Below, one piece after another: positions 44,102 to 54,734 of a DNA stretch of 64,000 nt (positions are counted from its first letter, which is position 1; each line of letters begins with the position of its first letter). A program made the position numbers and the translations under genes. This DNA comes from Chloroflexi bacterium 44-23 (GTDB lineage: Bacteria; Chloroflexota; Anaerolineae; Anaerolineales; Anaerolineaceae). Location of the stretch: positions 186,001 to 250,000 of the forward strand of contig MKUW01000015.1 in assembly GCA_001899005.1 (NCBI GenBank), read 5' to 3'. The notes beneath the pieces were generated by a model, which saw only the letters and a program-made list of their open reading frames with translations, ran no database searches and was not told the origin of the DNA.

Positions 44102-44716
44102 GTGGGTATTCGAGGAATTATAAAAGGCTTGGGGATTACCTTTAAACACTTATTTGAAACGTATAGTGAAGATTTAAAGCAGGGACCTGATCGTTATAAA
44201 ACAGCAGAAGGCATTCAAGATCGCCTTTCGGCTGATACAAAGGGAATATTTACTGTTCAATATCCCGAAGAGAAAATTCCAGTTCCGGAAGCTTTTCGCT
44301 ATATACCTTTCCTAATTTATGATGAGTTGGAAGGCGGTGAGCGTGACATACGTTGCACATCGTGTGGAATTTGTGCCAAGGTTTGTCCACCACAATGTAT
44401 TTGGATTACCCGTTCTGTCAACCCTGAGACAGGAAGACCTATTCCGAAACCTGAAAAGTTTTTTATTGACATAGATATCTGTATGAACTGCGGATATTGT
44501 GCCGAATATTGCCCATTTGAAGCGATTCGTATGGATCACGATTATGAAATCGCCGGGTTTGACCGAATGAATCACCACATTTACGATATGGAAAAATTAC
44601 TTAAGCCGGCTTCGTATTATGCAAAAACCCACCCGGTTCAGTATGCAGAGGAAGAGACTGCCCGATTAGAAAAAGAGGCTAAAAAAGCTGCTGCCCAGGC
44701 AGCCAAAGCTGCTTAA
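44102..44716 (+). CDS. nuoI: NuoI-like 2x[4Fe-4S] ferredoxin subunit
   Basis: CTSCGICAKVCPPQCI and CMNCGYCAEYCPFEAI. Confidence 0.92.
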   Translation: MGIRGIIKGLGITFKHLFETYSEDLKQGPDRYKTAEGIQDRLSADTKGIFTVQYPEEKIPVPEAFRYIPFLIYDELEGGERDIRCTSCGICAKVCPPQCIWITRSVNPETGRPIPKPEKFFIDIDICMNCGYCAEYCPFEAIRMDHDYEIAGFDRMNHHIYDMEKLLKPASYYAKTHPVQYAEEETARLEKEAKKAAAQAAKAA

Positions 44717-44736
44717 ATGAAAGTTGTGGATAATTA

Positions 44737-45057
44737 ATGTATAATTCGGATACGGAAGTCATATTTCCTTTGCGTTCAGTACCTTTTTTAAGAGGATTAC
44801 GTGGTCCCCAATGGGATCAGTTGATAGATTATATTTTGAGTGATCTAGCGAGCCAACAAGAACAAATAGCTTTTATATTAATGATTGTGCGTTTGGTAGG
44901 TTGTTCAGGATGTAATGCCGATTCATTCCGTGCGATGCGAGGTTGTACCAAATGTGCTCAACAATCCATAAAACGCTATCGAGGAGAAGATCAGGATTTA
45001 ATCAATTTATATGAAAAAACAAAACAAGAAATTCAAAACAACCCTCGTATTGGGTAA
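44737..45057 (+). CDS. Small protein with paired CxxC motifs, unknown function
   Basis: LVGCSGCNADSFRAMRGCTKCAQQSIKRYRG; between nuoI and mrp on the same strand. Confidence 0.75.
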   Translation: MYNSDTEVIFPLRSVPFLRGLRGPQWDQLIDYILSDLASQQEQIAFILMIVRLVGCSGCNADSFRAMRGCTKCAQQSIKRYRGEDQDLINLYEKTKQEIQNNPRIG

Positions 45058-45093
45058 TTGAATTCTTCTGAGTTGAAAGGATTTTATTAAATT

Positions 45094-46173
45094 ATGGCTG
45101 CAAAGATAAATGAAAAAGATGTCCTAAAGGCCTTGTCTACTGTTCAAGAACCGGAACTACATAAAGATCTGGTCACTCTCAATATGATTCGAGAACTTAC
45201 TATAGAAGGAAGTCTCGTAAAATTTAAAATTATGTTAACCACACCAGCTTGCCCATTAAGATCACGAATTGAAAAAGAGGCTCGCTCGGCTGTTATGGAA
45301 ATTAATGGTGTTGAGAATGTTGAAATTGCTTTTGACGCCAATATACCTTCAGATGGACGCCCGCGTGGAAATACATCTATGAATGTGAAAAATGTTATCG
45401 CTGTCGCCTCAGGGAAAGGCGGGGTAGGTAAATCTACGGTAGCTGTTAATATTGCGGTATCGTTGGCGCATCACGGCGCCAAGGTCGGTCTTTTGGACGC
45501 CGATATTTACGGCCCAAATATTCCGACGATGATGGGAGTGAAACAATTGCCGCCTTTTCAACGTGAAAAAATAATTCCGGCCGAGACTTATGGCGTGAAA
45601 ATGATGAGCATCGGCTTCATGGTCAAACCAGGTCAGCCATTAATTTGGCGGGGTCCAATGCTTCACTCGGCCATCCGCCAATTTCTATCGGATGTATTAT
45701 GGGGGGACTTGGATTACCTGGTGATTGATCTTCCGCCTGGAACAGGTGATGCCCAGCTAAGTTTGGCTCAATCAATCCCGATCTCTGGTGGAGTCATCGT
45801 TACGTTACCTCAAGATGTTTCAATCGAAGATGCTGCCCGTGGATTATATATGTTTAAGCAACTTGATATTCCGATCCTGGGCGTAATAGAAAATATGAGT
45901 TATCTGGATTTACCGGATGGCACTCGTATGGAGATTTTTGGTTCAGGTGGTGGAGAAAGATTAGCGGAAGAGGCAAAAACAGATTTCCTTGGCATGATCC
46001 CAATGGATGCTGATGTGCGTGTCGGGGGCGATTCGGGTATACCCATTGTTGTTTCTTCTCCTGATTCAAAGCCGGCGGTCGCGATGCGTGAAATAGCAGA
46101 AAAAATTGCTGCGAAATTAAGCGTGTCTGCACTGGAAAATCAAGCAGGCATTCAATTAGAGATTGTGGAATAG
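45094..46173 (+). CDS. Mrp/NBP35 family Fe-S carrier P-loop ATPase with N-terminal DUF59/MIP18 domain
   Basis: [60 protein letters not shown]. Confidence 0.95.
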   Translation: MAAKINEKDVLKALSTVQEPELHKDLVTLNMIRELTIEGSLVKFKIMLTTPACPLRSRIEKEARSAVMEINGVENVEIAFDANIPSDGRPRGNTSMNVKNVIAVASGKGGVGKSTVAVNIAVSLAHHGAKVGLLDADIYGPNIPTMMGVKQLPPFQREKIIPAETYGVKMMSIGFMVKPGQPLIWRGPMLHSAIRQFLSDVLWGDLDYLVIDLPPGTGDAQLSLAQSIPISGGVIVTLPQDVSIEDAARGLYMFKQLDIPILGVIENMSYLDLPDGTRMEIFGSGGGERLAEEAKTDFLGMIPMDADVRVGGDSGIPIVVSSPDSKPAVAMREIAEKIAAKLSVSALENQAGIQLEIVE

Positions 46174-46176
46174 TCT

Positions 46177-47226
46177 ATGGAAAGTACTGCTGTCAATGTA
46201 GTTAGTGTTCGTTTTAGCAAAGTTGGTAAACTTTATAACTTTGATGCCGGTCATTTAGAAGATATTAAGGTCGGAAACAAGATAGTTGTCGAAACATCCC
46301 GAGGTTGGCAACTGGGACAGGTTGCTCAAATCCTCGGAGATGTCTCCAACAACGAAAATGTCTCCTGGAAGAAGGTAGACCGGTTAGCTACTGAGGAAGA
46401 TTTATCCACCAGAGAGTCGCTAGAAAGCAAAGAAAAAGAACTGGTCGAACTGGCCCGACGCTCAATCAGCGAGCATAAACTGGAAGGTGTAAAGGCCATT
46501 TCATCAGAAATCAGCCTTGATTCTTCGCGTGTCACTATTCTTTATAGTTATGAAGGTGATAATAAAATAGACTTACGTTTTGTCAAATATGACGTTAACC
46601 GAACCATGCACAATGCGCAAATTGAATTGCGCCAGATTGGCCCAAGGGATGTCGCGAAAATCTTAGGAGGAATGGGTGCTTGTGGATTACCTACCCGCTG
46701 CTGTTCAATGTTTCTAACTGATTTCAGCTCAATTTCAATCCGCATGGCCAAGGAACAAGGCATTTCTCTGACGCCGGCGGAAATCACTGGAATGTGTGGG
46801 CGGCTGCGATGTTGTTTAATTTATGAATATGAAATGTATGCCGATAATCGCCGCCAGTTGCCAAAGCGAAATAAACGAGTAATGACACCAATCGGCGAAG
46901 GAAAAGTGGTTGACGTGCTCCCCTTAAAAATGGCGGTGGTTGTTGAAATTCCACAAGTTGGCAGACGGGAATTTAACAACGCAGATATAGAAATATATGA
47001 TCCAGCCATTCATGATAGTTTGAATACTACGGTCAAGGCAGCAAAATCGGAAATTGTTGGTGAACCTATCGTCATGCGATCTGCTCCGGAAAGCAAAAAT
47101 GATGAAACTCCGCATTCGCGTGAACCTCAGAAAAAGATGGATGCGAGTGAAAAACCAAATACACGTTCAAGAAATCAACGCCCGAAGCACCGCAAACGAA
47201 GATCCGGACCGCGAGAAAGTGAATAA
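46177..47226 (+). CDS. PSP1/RicT family protein
   Basis: VVSVRFSKVGKLYNFDAG, ELRQIGPRDVAKILGGMGACGLPTRCC, MCGRLRCCLIYE. Confidence 0.93.
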   Translation: MESTAVNVVSVRFSKVGKLYNFDAGHLEDIKVGNKIVVETSRGWQLGQVAQILGDVSNNENVSWKKVDRLATEEDLSTRESLESKEKELVELARRSISEHKLEGVKAISSEISLDSSRVTILYSYEGDNKIDLRFVKYDVNRTMHNAQIELRQIGPRDVAKILGGMGACGLPTRCCSMFLTDFSSISIRMAKEQGISLTPAEITGMCGRLRCCLIYEYEMYADNRRQLPKRNKRVMTPIGEGKVVDVLPLKMAVVVEIPQVGRREFNNADIEIYDPAIHDSLNTTVKAAKSEIVGEPIVMRSAPESKNDETPHSREPQKKMDASEKPNTRSRNQRPKHRKRRSGPRESE

Positions 47227-48415
47227 TAAAATTGCGAGAAATCGCGATCAGGTTAAATTACGAGAATATCTTGTAAATAAAAGACGTCTATTTCATCAGT
47301 ACCCTGAATTAGGTTTTCAAGAATATAAAACTGCGCAGGTGATCAAACTCGAGCTTGAATCACTTGGATATGAAGTAAAGAGTGGTCTGGCTAAAACTGG
47401 TCTTGCAGCTACCCATTATGCAAGTGAAGACGACCCAGTAATCTTGCTCCGATTTGATATGGATGCATTACCGATCACTGAGGAGAACGAACTTGATTTT
47501 GTGTCTAAAAATCCAGGGGTTATGCATGCCTGCGGCCATGATGCCCACATCAGTATTGGTTTGGGAGTAGCCAGAGAATTTATGAGTTTGGAGAACAAAC
47601 CCCCTGCCACTCTTAAACTCGTTTTCCAGCCTGCTGAGGAAGGACTTGGTGGGGCTGAGGCCATGATTGCTGATGGTGTTCTCAATAATCCTGCTCCTGA
47701 CTATACACTGGCCATTCATGTTTGGAATGAAATGGATGTGGGGTGGGCTGCCATCACCCCTGGCGAATTTATGGCTGGTGCGGATAGCTTTACGATACAG
47801 ATTGTAGGGAAAGGCGGTCATGGCGCCTTGCCTCAAAATGTAAACGACCCTATTTTGGCTGCAGCTCAAGTTATTCAAAGCATTCAATCAATTGTCAGCC
47901 GCAACATTTCTCCATTGGATAATGGTGTAGTTAGTGTTTGTGGTATTCATGGTGGAGGGACATTTAATGTTATTCCACAAACAGTGGAATTAACAGGCAC
48001 GATCCGATCTTTTCATAGTGAAACTCGCCAAAAAATAATTGCCAGGCTTAAAGATATTGCGGAAGGTGTTGCGCTTGCTTTTGGTTGCGAAGCCAGGGTT
48101 GAGATTACGGAAGTTACACCACCGGTTATTAATAATGCCTCAGTAGCCAAAATTATATTGAGCAAGACAGTTGCTCATTTTCCGGAGCTTAAAATAAATA
48201 CACAATATCGCTCTCTGGTTTCGGAAGATTATTCCCTATTTTTGAATCAAATTCCGGGCTGTTTTATGTTTTTTGGATCTGGGATTAAGAATGAGAGTTT
48301 TCGATATGGGCACCATCATCCTAAATTTAATATCGATGAAGCCGTAATGCCTTTGGCTGTGTCTTTTCTGCTTCAGGCCATCCGCGATCTCAGTGAAAAT
48401 TTCCACTTACAATAA
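47219..48415 (+). CDS. M20 family amidohydrolase (probable GTG start)
   Basis: RRLFHQYPELGFQEYKTA, MHACGHDAHISIGLG, GKGGHGALPQNVNDP. GTG at 47219 gives VNNKIARNRD. Confidence 0.9.
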   Translation: MNNKIARNRDQVKLREYLVNKRRLFHQYPELGFQEYKTAQVIKLELESLGYEVKSGLAKTGLAATHYASEDDPVILLRFDMDALPITEENELDFVSKNPGVMHACGHDAHISIGLGVAREFMSLENKPPATLKLVFQPAEEGLGGAEAMIADGVLNNPAPDYTLAIHVWNEMDVGWAAITPGEFMAGADSFTIQIVGKGGHGALPQNVNDPILAAAQVIQSIQSIVSRNISPLDNGVVSVCGIHGGGTFNVIPQTVELTGTIRSFHSETRQKIIARLKDIAEGVALAFGCEARVEITEVTPPVINNASVAKIILSKTVAHFPELKINTQYRSLVSEDYSLFLNQIPGCFMFFGSGIKNESFRYGHHHPKFNIDEAVMPLAVSFLLQAIRDLSENFHLQ

Positions 48416-48466
48416 TTTGCCGAAATTAATCTGACATTCAATTCAATTTATGATTACACATTGCTC

Positions 48467-48521
48467 TTGACTAATCAATTTCAGGGATGTTATACTCGCC
48501 ATAACGGTAATCATCTGATTA
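48467..48521 (+). promoter_or_regulatory. Promoter plus candidate operator for the GntR-type regulator
   Basis: TTGACT (48467-48472), 18 nt, TATACT (48491-48496); palindrome TAATCA-TC-TGATTA at 48508-48521. Confidence 0.5.
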
Positions 48522-48555
48522 ATAAGATAAATAAATCAAGGTTAGAATTGATTTT

Positions 48556-49257
48556 ATGGGCATACAACAAAATTCGTCCAGTGTTTTATCCGAATTTTTA
48601 CAATATCTTTCAAAAAGGGCTGCGAATGGAGAAGATCGCCTTCCTCCCCTAACAGTTTTAAGCAAAGAATTAAAAATATCTGTCGCCAGCTTACGCGAAC
48701 AATTAGAAATTGCGCGTGTGCTTGGTTTTGTCGATATTAAGCCTAAGACTGGCATTCGCTGGCTGCCCTATCAATTTGCACCTTCTGTTTTGGTATCTTG
48801 TGCCTATGCAATTGAACTTTCCAGTGAATATTTAGTCCAGTTTCGCGATATGCGCAACCACCTTGAGGCTGCCTATTTTCTTGAAGCCGTTAAACAACTA
48901 ACCGAAAACGAAGTGGAAGAGTTATTTGGAATTATTGAGTCTGCAGAAAATAAGATTGAGGGTTACCCTCCATTATTACCGCATGCAGAACACCGTGATC
49001 TGCACTTATTACTATTTTCACACATTGAAAACATTTTTTTGAAAGGAATTTTGGATGTTTACTGGGAAATTTATGAATACCTGGGTTATTCAGTAGTAAG
49101 CGATTATAAATATCTAAAAAATGTTTGGGGCTATCATCGCAAAATATGTGAAGCAATTGCAGAAGAGGATTTAGACCGGGCCTTTCAACTCTTCATGGAT
49201 CATAAGGAATTAATTCGTTGGAGCCCAAAAGTTGTAAATGCTTATCAATTTGAATAA
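48556..49257 (+). CDS. GntR/FadR (FCD-domain) family regulator
   Basis: Winged helix LPPLTVLSKELKISVASLREQLEIARVLGFVDIKPKTGIRW; FCD-like helical C-terminus. Confidence 0.82.
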   Translation: MGIQQNSSSVLSEFLQYLSKRAANGEDRLPPLTVLSKELKISVASLREQLEIARVLGFVDIKPKTGIRWLPYQFAPSVLVSCAYAIELSSEYLVQFRDMRNHLEAAYFLEAVKQLTENEVEELFGIIESAENKIEGYPPLLPHAEHRDLHLLLFSHIENIFLKGILDVYWEIYEYLGYSVVSDYKYLKNVWGYHRKICEAIAEEDLDRAFQLFMDHKELIRWSPKVVNAYQFE

Positions 49258-49277
49258 ATATAAATTGAAATTTAGGA

Positions 49278-51143
49278 GTGCTTATGACACAGGAAGCCAG
49301 GCAAGAAATGGTTAAAGAAATTGCAACACCTGATCGCATCGTAAACAACTTTGTAATAACGTTTGGAACAGTTAATGGGTCGGGCAGTGCCACCGCCAAT
49401 ACCATGATTATGCGGGCTCTTTTTGATATGGGAATCCCGGTTTCAGGAAAAAACATATTTCCTTCGAATATTCAAGGATTGCCCACCTGGTACACATTGC
49501 GCTTAAGCAAAGATGGGTATTTAGCACGCGTGGAAGAAGATGACATTGTTATCGCCATGAATCCTGCCACGATCCGTAAAGAGCTGGATTCATTAATCCC
49601 AGGAGGAGTACTCTTCTACCCGGATGATCTTAAATTTGAAATAACACGCGATGATGTCGTCTTGTATCCCATGCCGATCAAGAAAATTACAAAAGAAGCG
49701 GATGTCTCTCCTTCTTTGCGCGATTACGTAGCGAACATGGTTTATGTTGGTGTGCTGACTGAGATGATTGGCATCGAAATGGATTCGATTCGAAAGGCGC
49801 TGAGATTTCACTTTAAGGGGAAAGAAAAGTCGATCCAGATTAATTTCCATATTATCGAACAAGCTGCACAATGGGCAAAAGAGAATCTTACAAAGGTTGA
49901 TCGCTATTATGTTGAGCGAATGGATGCGACCCACGGTTATATCATGACTGACGGAAATACCGCCGCTGCCTTGGGATCGCTGTATGGGGGTATTGAATTT
50001 GCTGCATGGTATCCAATTACTCCTGCATCAAGTTTGGCAGAATCTATTCATGAATATGCTCCCATGCTCCGTCAGGAAAAAGAAACAGGTAAAGACACGG
50101 TTGTTGTAGTTCAAGCAGAGGACGAATTGGCAGCAATAGGAATGGCAATTGGTGCTGGGTGGTCTGGTTTGCGTGCATTGACTTCGACGTCTGGACCTGG
50201 CTTAAGCTTGATGACAGAATTTCTGGGTCTGGCCTATTATTCCGAAATACCAGTTGTTGTCTGGGATGTACAACGTGTCGGTCCCAGCACCGGCCTCCCA
50301 ACCCGCACCGCTCAGGGTGATTTAACCTTTGTCTATTTTCTTGGCCATGGTGACACCAATTTTGTTATACTACTGCCTGGCTCGGTTAATGAGTGCTTCG
50401 AGTTTGGATGGAAATCATTTGATATTGCAGAACGATTGCAGACTCCGGTAATTGTGCTTTCTGACCTTGATTTAGGCATGAATGAGTGGATGGCGCCGCA
50501 GTTTGAGTATCCTGATCTGCCTATGGACCGTGGAAAGATCTTGTGGGAAGAAGACTTACAAAATTTCGAAGATCTACATGGTGTAGCATACGGACGTTAT
50601 AAAGATGTTGATAACGATACAATACCTTATCGAACTTTGGTTGGAAACCAGCATCCAAAAGCACCGTATTTTACTCGGGGCACGGGACATGATGAAAATG
50701 CGAATTACTCAGAAGATAGCGATGTTTGGCTAAAAAGCATGGACCGGCTGAAAAGAAAGTTCCAGAATGCTGTCCAATACACCCCAAAACCTGAAATTGT
50801 GGACAATGGATCTCATATTGGAATAATTACGATTGGTTCCGCAGGTTTTCCGGTTTTGGAAGCCCAGGACATGCTAGCCGCGCAAGGAATAAAGACTGAT
50901 CTCATGCGTATTCGATCGTTGCCGATGCATCAGGAAGTCAGGGATTTTATCAAAAAGCATGAATATTGTTATATTGTCGAGTTAAACCGGGATGGGCAGT
51001 TACATCAAATTATTTCGATGAAAATGTTTGACAGCCATCTTGATTTACGTAAAGTGGCCAAAGCGGATGGATTACCGCTTTCGGCAAAATGGATTGTAAA
51101 TGAGATCCTCAAAATCGAGGAGGTGAAAAATGGCGTTAGCTGA
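49278..51143 (+). CDS. korA: 2-oxoacid:acceptor (2-oxoglutarate ferredoxin) oxidoreductase, gamma-alpha fused subunit
   Basis: FGTVNGSGSATANTMIMRALFDMGIPVSGKNIFPSNIQGLPTWY; GGIEFAAWYPITPASSLAE; ALTSTSGPGLSLMTE. Confidence 0.93.
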   Translation: MLMTQEARQEMVKEIATPDRIVNNFVITFGTVNGSGSATANTMIMRALFDMGIPVSGKNIFPSNIQGLPTWYTLRLSKDGYLARVEEDDIVIAMNPATIRKELDSLIPGGVLFYPDDLKFEITRDDVVLYPMPIKKITKEADVSPSLRDYVANMVYVGVLTEMIGIEMDSIRKALRFHFKGKEKSIQINFHIIEQAAQWAKENLTKVDRYYVERMDATHGYIMTDGNTAAALGSLYGGIEFAAWYPITPASSLAESIHEYAPMLRQEKETGKDTVVVVQAEDELAAIGMAIGAGWSGLRALTSTSGPGLSLMTEFLGLAYYSEIPVVVWDVQRVGPSTGLPTRTAQGDLTFVYFLGHGDTNFVILLPGSVNECFEFGWKSFDIAERLQTPVIVLSDLDLGMNEWMAPQFEYPDLPMDRGKILWEEDLQNFEDLHGVAYGRYKDVDNDTIPYRTLVGNQHPKAPYFTRGTGHDENANYSEDSDVWLKSMDRLKRKFQNAVQYTPKPEIVDNGSHIGIITIGSAGFPVLEAQDMLAAQGIKTDLMRIRSLPMHQEVRDFIKKHEYCYIVELNRDGQLHQIISMKMFDSHLDLRKVAKADGLPLSAKWIVNEILKIEEVKNGVS

Positions 51144-52179
51144 TAGTCGCGTTAATGTTAACCTTGCTGGCCTATCCCGAAATGATTATAAGGGCTCGCC
51201 CAGCACATTGTGCCAGGGATGCGGTCATAATTCAATTTCCAGCCAGATCGTAGCTGCTTGCTTTGAATTGAATATCCGCCCTGAGAAAATTGTTAAATTT
51301 AGTGGGATTGGTTGTTCTTCCAAAAGCCCCACATATTTTTTGAACCGGTCATTTGGATTCAATGGCTTGCATGGGCGCATGCCAACACTGGCATTGGGTG
51401 CTATGTTTGGTGATACGTCTGTACGCGGCTTGGGAGTTAGTGGGGATGGTGATACAGCCTCAATTGGGATGGGTCACTTTAAACACCTTGCCCGCAGAAA
51501 TACTCCTATGGTTTACATCGTGGAGAACAATGGTGTCTATGGGCTCACCAAAGGACAATTTTCAGCAACCGCCGAGGAAGGCCTTGAATTAAAGAGGCAG
51601 GGAATCAATACCTATCTTCCAGTTGATATTTGCATGGAAGCACTGGTTACGAATGCATCATTTGTAGCTCGCGGTTTTGCCGGTGATCCTAAACAGCTCA
51701 AGACTTTGTTAAAGGCGGCTCTGGTACATGATGGTCTGGCAGTCATCGATATCATCAGCCCCTGTGTAACTTTTCATAACAAGGAAAATTCATTTCACTC
51801 CTACCAGTGGGGAAAAGATAATGAAGCTCCGTTGCATGACATTACTTTCGTGCCTTCGCGGGATGAAATTACTTTAGAAGATTTTGAACCTGGCTCAACC
51901 ACTGAAGTGACCTTGCACGATGGTTCACTCATTATTTTAAAAAAGCTGGATAAAGATTACGATCCGACCAACCGGTTTGAAGCGTTACGGGTCTTAGAGG
52001 AAGCGGATCAAAATAATTCTTTGTTAACTGGTTTGTTGTTTGTTGAGCCTGGTGCCAAAACTTTGTTTGATCGATACAATTTGCCCGAGACTCCTTTAAA
52101 TCGGTTAACTCCTGAGCAAATTCGGCCAACGCGGGAGTCCTTGCAAGAGGTTAATAAAATGATGTTTTTACAAGATTAA
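51130..52179 (+). CDS. korB: 2-oxoacid:ferredoxin oxidoreductase subunit beta
   Basis: LCQGCGHNSISSQIV, FSGIGCSSKSPTYF, GDGDTASIGMGHF. Confidence 0.94.
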   Translation: MALADSRVNVNLAGLSRNDYKGSPSTLCQGCGHNSISSQIVAACFELNIRPEKIVKFSGIGCSSKSPTYFLNRSFGFNGLHGRMPTLALGAMFGDTSVRGLGVSGDGDTASIGMGHFKHLARRNTPMVYIVENNGVYGLTKGQFSATAEEGLELKRQGINTYLPVDICMEALVTNASFVARGFAGDPKQLKTLLKAALVHDGLAVIDIISPCVTFHNKENSFHSYQWGKDNEAPLHDITFVPSRDEITLEDFEPGSTTEVTLHDGSLIILKKLDKDYDPTNRFEALRVLEEADQNNSLLTGLLFVEPGAKTLFDRYNLPETPLNRLTPEQIRPTRESLQEVNKMMFLQD

Positions 52180-52196
52180 GAGAGTAAGCTAATTGG

Positions 52197-53051
52197 TCAT
52201 GGGGTGATTTTTGGACGCTTTGGATCGCGGATCCATTCACTCCAGGAGCCAGCATATAGTCTTGCATTTTCAATTCCAATTTGCGCCAGTGCTACCAGAT
52301 CGAGGCAGGAAGTTACCCCAGAACCACAGTACAGGATGATATTTTCGCCTTTAATAGTCTTCGAAGAGAACTGATAAAGTCTCTTCAACTGTTTCTCAGG
52401 CAGAAAATAGCCCTCAGCATCGAGGTTGGCTTGATGGAACACATTTTTAGCGCCAGGAATATGCCCTGCGATGGTATCGATCGGTTCTTCAATGCCGATA
52501 TAGCGATTGGCAGCTCTGGCGTCAATTAAAACAAAATCCGGATTCATAAGGGTTGCTTCAAGCTCTTTTGCTTTTACTAGAAATTTATTAGAAAATTGGC
52601 CTTGGAAAACAGCAGGTTTGTTTGTACATTGTCCACTTTCCAAAGGAAAATTTTCTTTCTTCCAAGCTGAAAAACCACCATTTAAGAGTAAAACGTCTTC
52701 GTGACCATAAGAGCGTAATAACCACCATAAGCGCGCTGCAAAAGCGCCAAAAGCAGTATCGTACACCACAACTGTTTTACTTGAATCTATTCCGGCCTTC
52801 GATAAAAATGAGACAAAACTATCAGGGTTGGGCAAAGGATGCCGACCAGAAGTTGCAGTAATAGGGCTTGAGAGATCATGATCAAGATGCGCATAAACGG
52901 CACCTGGAATGTGTTCACGTAAGTAATCAGCATGTCCCCAATCCGGATCAGCCAGATCAAAGCGGCAATCCACTATAATTATGTTTGGGTCTGTAATTCG
53001 CTGATGTAATTCTTTCGCTTCAATCAAATGGTTTGCCATAAATTGCTCCAT
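52197..53051 (-). CDS. Sulfurtransferase (two rhodanese domains)
   Basis: IIVDCRFDLADPDWGHADYLREHIPGAVYAHLDHDLS, ILYCGSGVTSCLDLVAL. Confidence 0.95.
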   Translation of the reverse strand: MEQFMANHLIEAKELHQRITDPNIIIVDCRFDLADPDWGHADYLREHIPGAVYAHLDHDLSSPITATSGRHPLPNPDSFVSFLSKAGIDSSKTVVVYDTAFGAFAARLWWLLRSYGHEDVLLLNGGFSAWKKENFPLESGQCTNKPAVFQGQFSNKFLVKAKELEATLMNPDFVLIDARAANRYIGIEEPIDTIAGHIPGAKNVFHQANLDAEGYFLPEKQLKRLYQFSSKTIKGENIILYCGSGVTSCLDLVALAQIGIENARLYAGSWSEWIRDPKRPKITP

Positions 53052-53208
53052 TATTGCTCTTAAATTTATGAAGATTTGTTAATTCTAAATAGAAGAAGGG
53101 AATGAATTTTATAAACAACATTCAAAGATTATAACTTCAAGAATAATTTAAAAATATAATAGCTTCAGGCCTTTTAGATCATGGGGGAAAACTATTTATT
53201 CATTTTCT

Positions 53209-54663
53209 TCAGAAACCTTTAATCTTATGAAGAAGTAAGAAGTTGGGCGGTAGCATTTCTCCAATTGGAAGATAGGAAACAAATATAATTTGTTCACCAC
53301 TCTTGATTGTCGTCGTTGCAATAATGGCTTCTTCTACGAGTGCCAACATGTCTTCTATCGTTGTTGCGTGCGGAACCATGTAAGGGATGACACCCCAGTA
53401 AAGGGAGAGACTGCGATAGGTTGTCAATTCAGGCGTGAATGCCAGGATTGGCACGCTGGGGTGGATTTTTGACATAAGATGAGCGGTCTTTCCCGAGCGG
53501 GTAAGTACTGCAATGAAACGTACATTCCTTTCAGCCGCCAATTCACCGGCTGCCCGTGTCAAAGCTACAGCATCAAACTCAGTTGATTCACGCCGATTTC
53601 GCCCCTGATATCCCCATCGTTGGTAATTTGCTTCTGCTTCCTTGACGATTGAATCCATCATTTTTACTGTTTCCAACGGATATTTACCGATGGCTGTCTC
53701 TCCGGATAACATGACAGCGTCGGTTCCGTCAAGTATGGCATTGGCTACATCAGACGCTTCTGCCCGTGTGGGGCGGGGGTTATTTATCATTGAATCGAGC
53801 ATCTGAGTGGCTGTAATGACTAACTTCGCTTTGTGATAGGCAGCATCGATAATCTTTTTCTGGATAATTGGCACCGTAGATGGGGAAGTCTCTACACCCA
53901 AATCACCTCGTGCAACCATAACTCCATCAGCTGCATCTAGAATTTCATCTAGATTCTCTATTGCTTGGGGTCGTTCAAGTTTTGCGATAACCGGAGGAGG
54001 AATGCGATCAACACAAATTTTTGAAATTGCATCTTTGACTTCAATAACATCGTTGGCATTATTGACAAATGAAACAGCAATAGCGTCTACACCATTTTGC
54101 AAACCAAATTCCAAATCTCCACGGTCTTTTTCAGTAAAACCTGGGATTTTTAAATCTATCCCGGGAAGATTTACTCCTTTATATGAAGATATTCTTCCGC
54201 CGAGTACCACTTTGGTAATTACAGTTGAATTCTTTACCTCAATTACTTCCAGCTCCAGATTGCCGTCATCCATTAATATGCGGCTACCATTTTTGACAGC
54301 GCGTGCCAGATTAGGTACAGCCACAGGCAAGATTTGCAGAGAGGAATGGGCATCGAGCAACTCCTCAGAATCTTCTACCGGCTGTAAAGCGACTAACTGA
54401 TCTTTACTCAGCAAAAAGCCTTCAGAAGGGAGCATCCCGACACGTAATTTAGGTCCTTGAAGATCTTGTAAAATGGTGACCGGCTTGTTGACTTCGGATG
54501 AGATTTCACGGATTAATTCGATCCTTTTTTTATGTTCATCAAAAGAACCATGCGAAAAATTCAAGCGCGCGACGTCCATACCTGCCAAAATTAATTGTTT
54601 GAGAATGATCCGATCGTCGGTACTGGGTCCCAATGTTGCTACAATTTTGGCTTGTCTCTCCAT
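53209..54663 (-). CDS. pyk: Pyruvate kinase
   Basis: KIVATLGPSTDDR, GMDVARLNFSHGS, MVARGDLGVE, TATQMLDSMINNPRPTRAEASDVANAI. Confidence 0.97.
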   Translation of the reverse strand: MERQAKIVATLGPSTDDRIILKQLILAGMDVARLNFSHGSFDEHKKRIELIREISSEVNKPVTILQDLQGPKLRVGMLPSEGFLLSKDQLVALQPVEDSEELLDAHSSLQILPVAVPNLARAVKNGSRILMDDGNLELEVIEVKNSTVITKVVLGGRISSYKGVNLPGIDLKIPGFTEKDRGDLEFGLQNGVDAIAVSFVNNANDVIEVKDAISKICVDRIPPPVIAKLERPQAIENLDEILDAADGVMVARGDLGVETSPSTVPIIQKKIIDAAYHKAKLVITATQMLDSMINNPRPTRAEASDVANAILDGTDAVMLSGETAIGKYPLETVKMMDSIVKEAEANYQRWGYQGRNRRESTEFDAVALTRAAGELAAERNVRFIAVLTRSGKTAHLMSKIHPSVPILAFTPELTTYRSLSLYWGVIPYMVPHATTIEDMLALVEEAIIATTTIKSGEQIIFVSYLPIGEMLPPNFLLLHKIKGF

Positions 54664-54703
54664 TATTTCACCCTTTTATGCTCCCAATCGTATTTTTGAA
54701 GAA

Positions 54704-54729
54704 AATACCGGTTCTTAAGAACCGGTATT
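54704..54729 (-). terminator. Perfect 26-bp palindrome / terminator after rocD
   Basis: AATACCGGTTCTTAAGAACCGGTATT followed on the minus strand by TTCTTC. Confidence 0.75.
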
Positions 54730-54734
54730 AAAAT

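Noticed and set aside
47054-47218. N-terminal extension of the M20 amidohydrolase ORF
   Set aside because: Reads out of frame through the basic tail of the PSP1-family gene; GTG at 47219 is more plausible.
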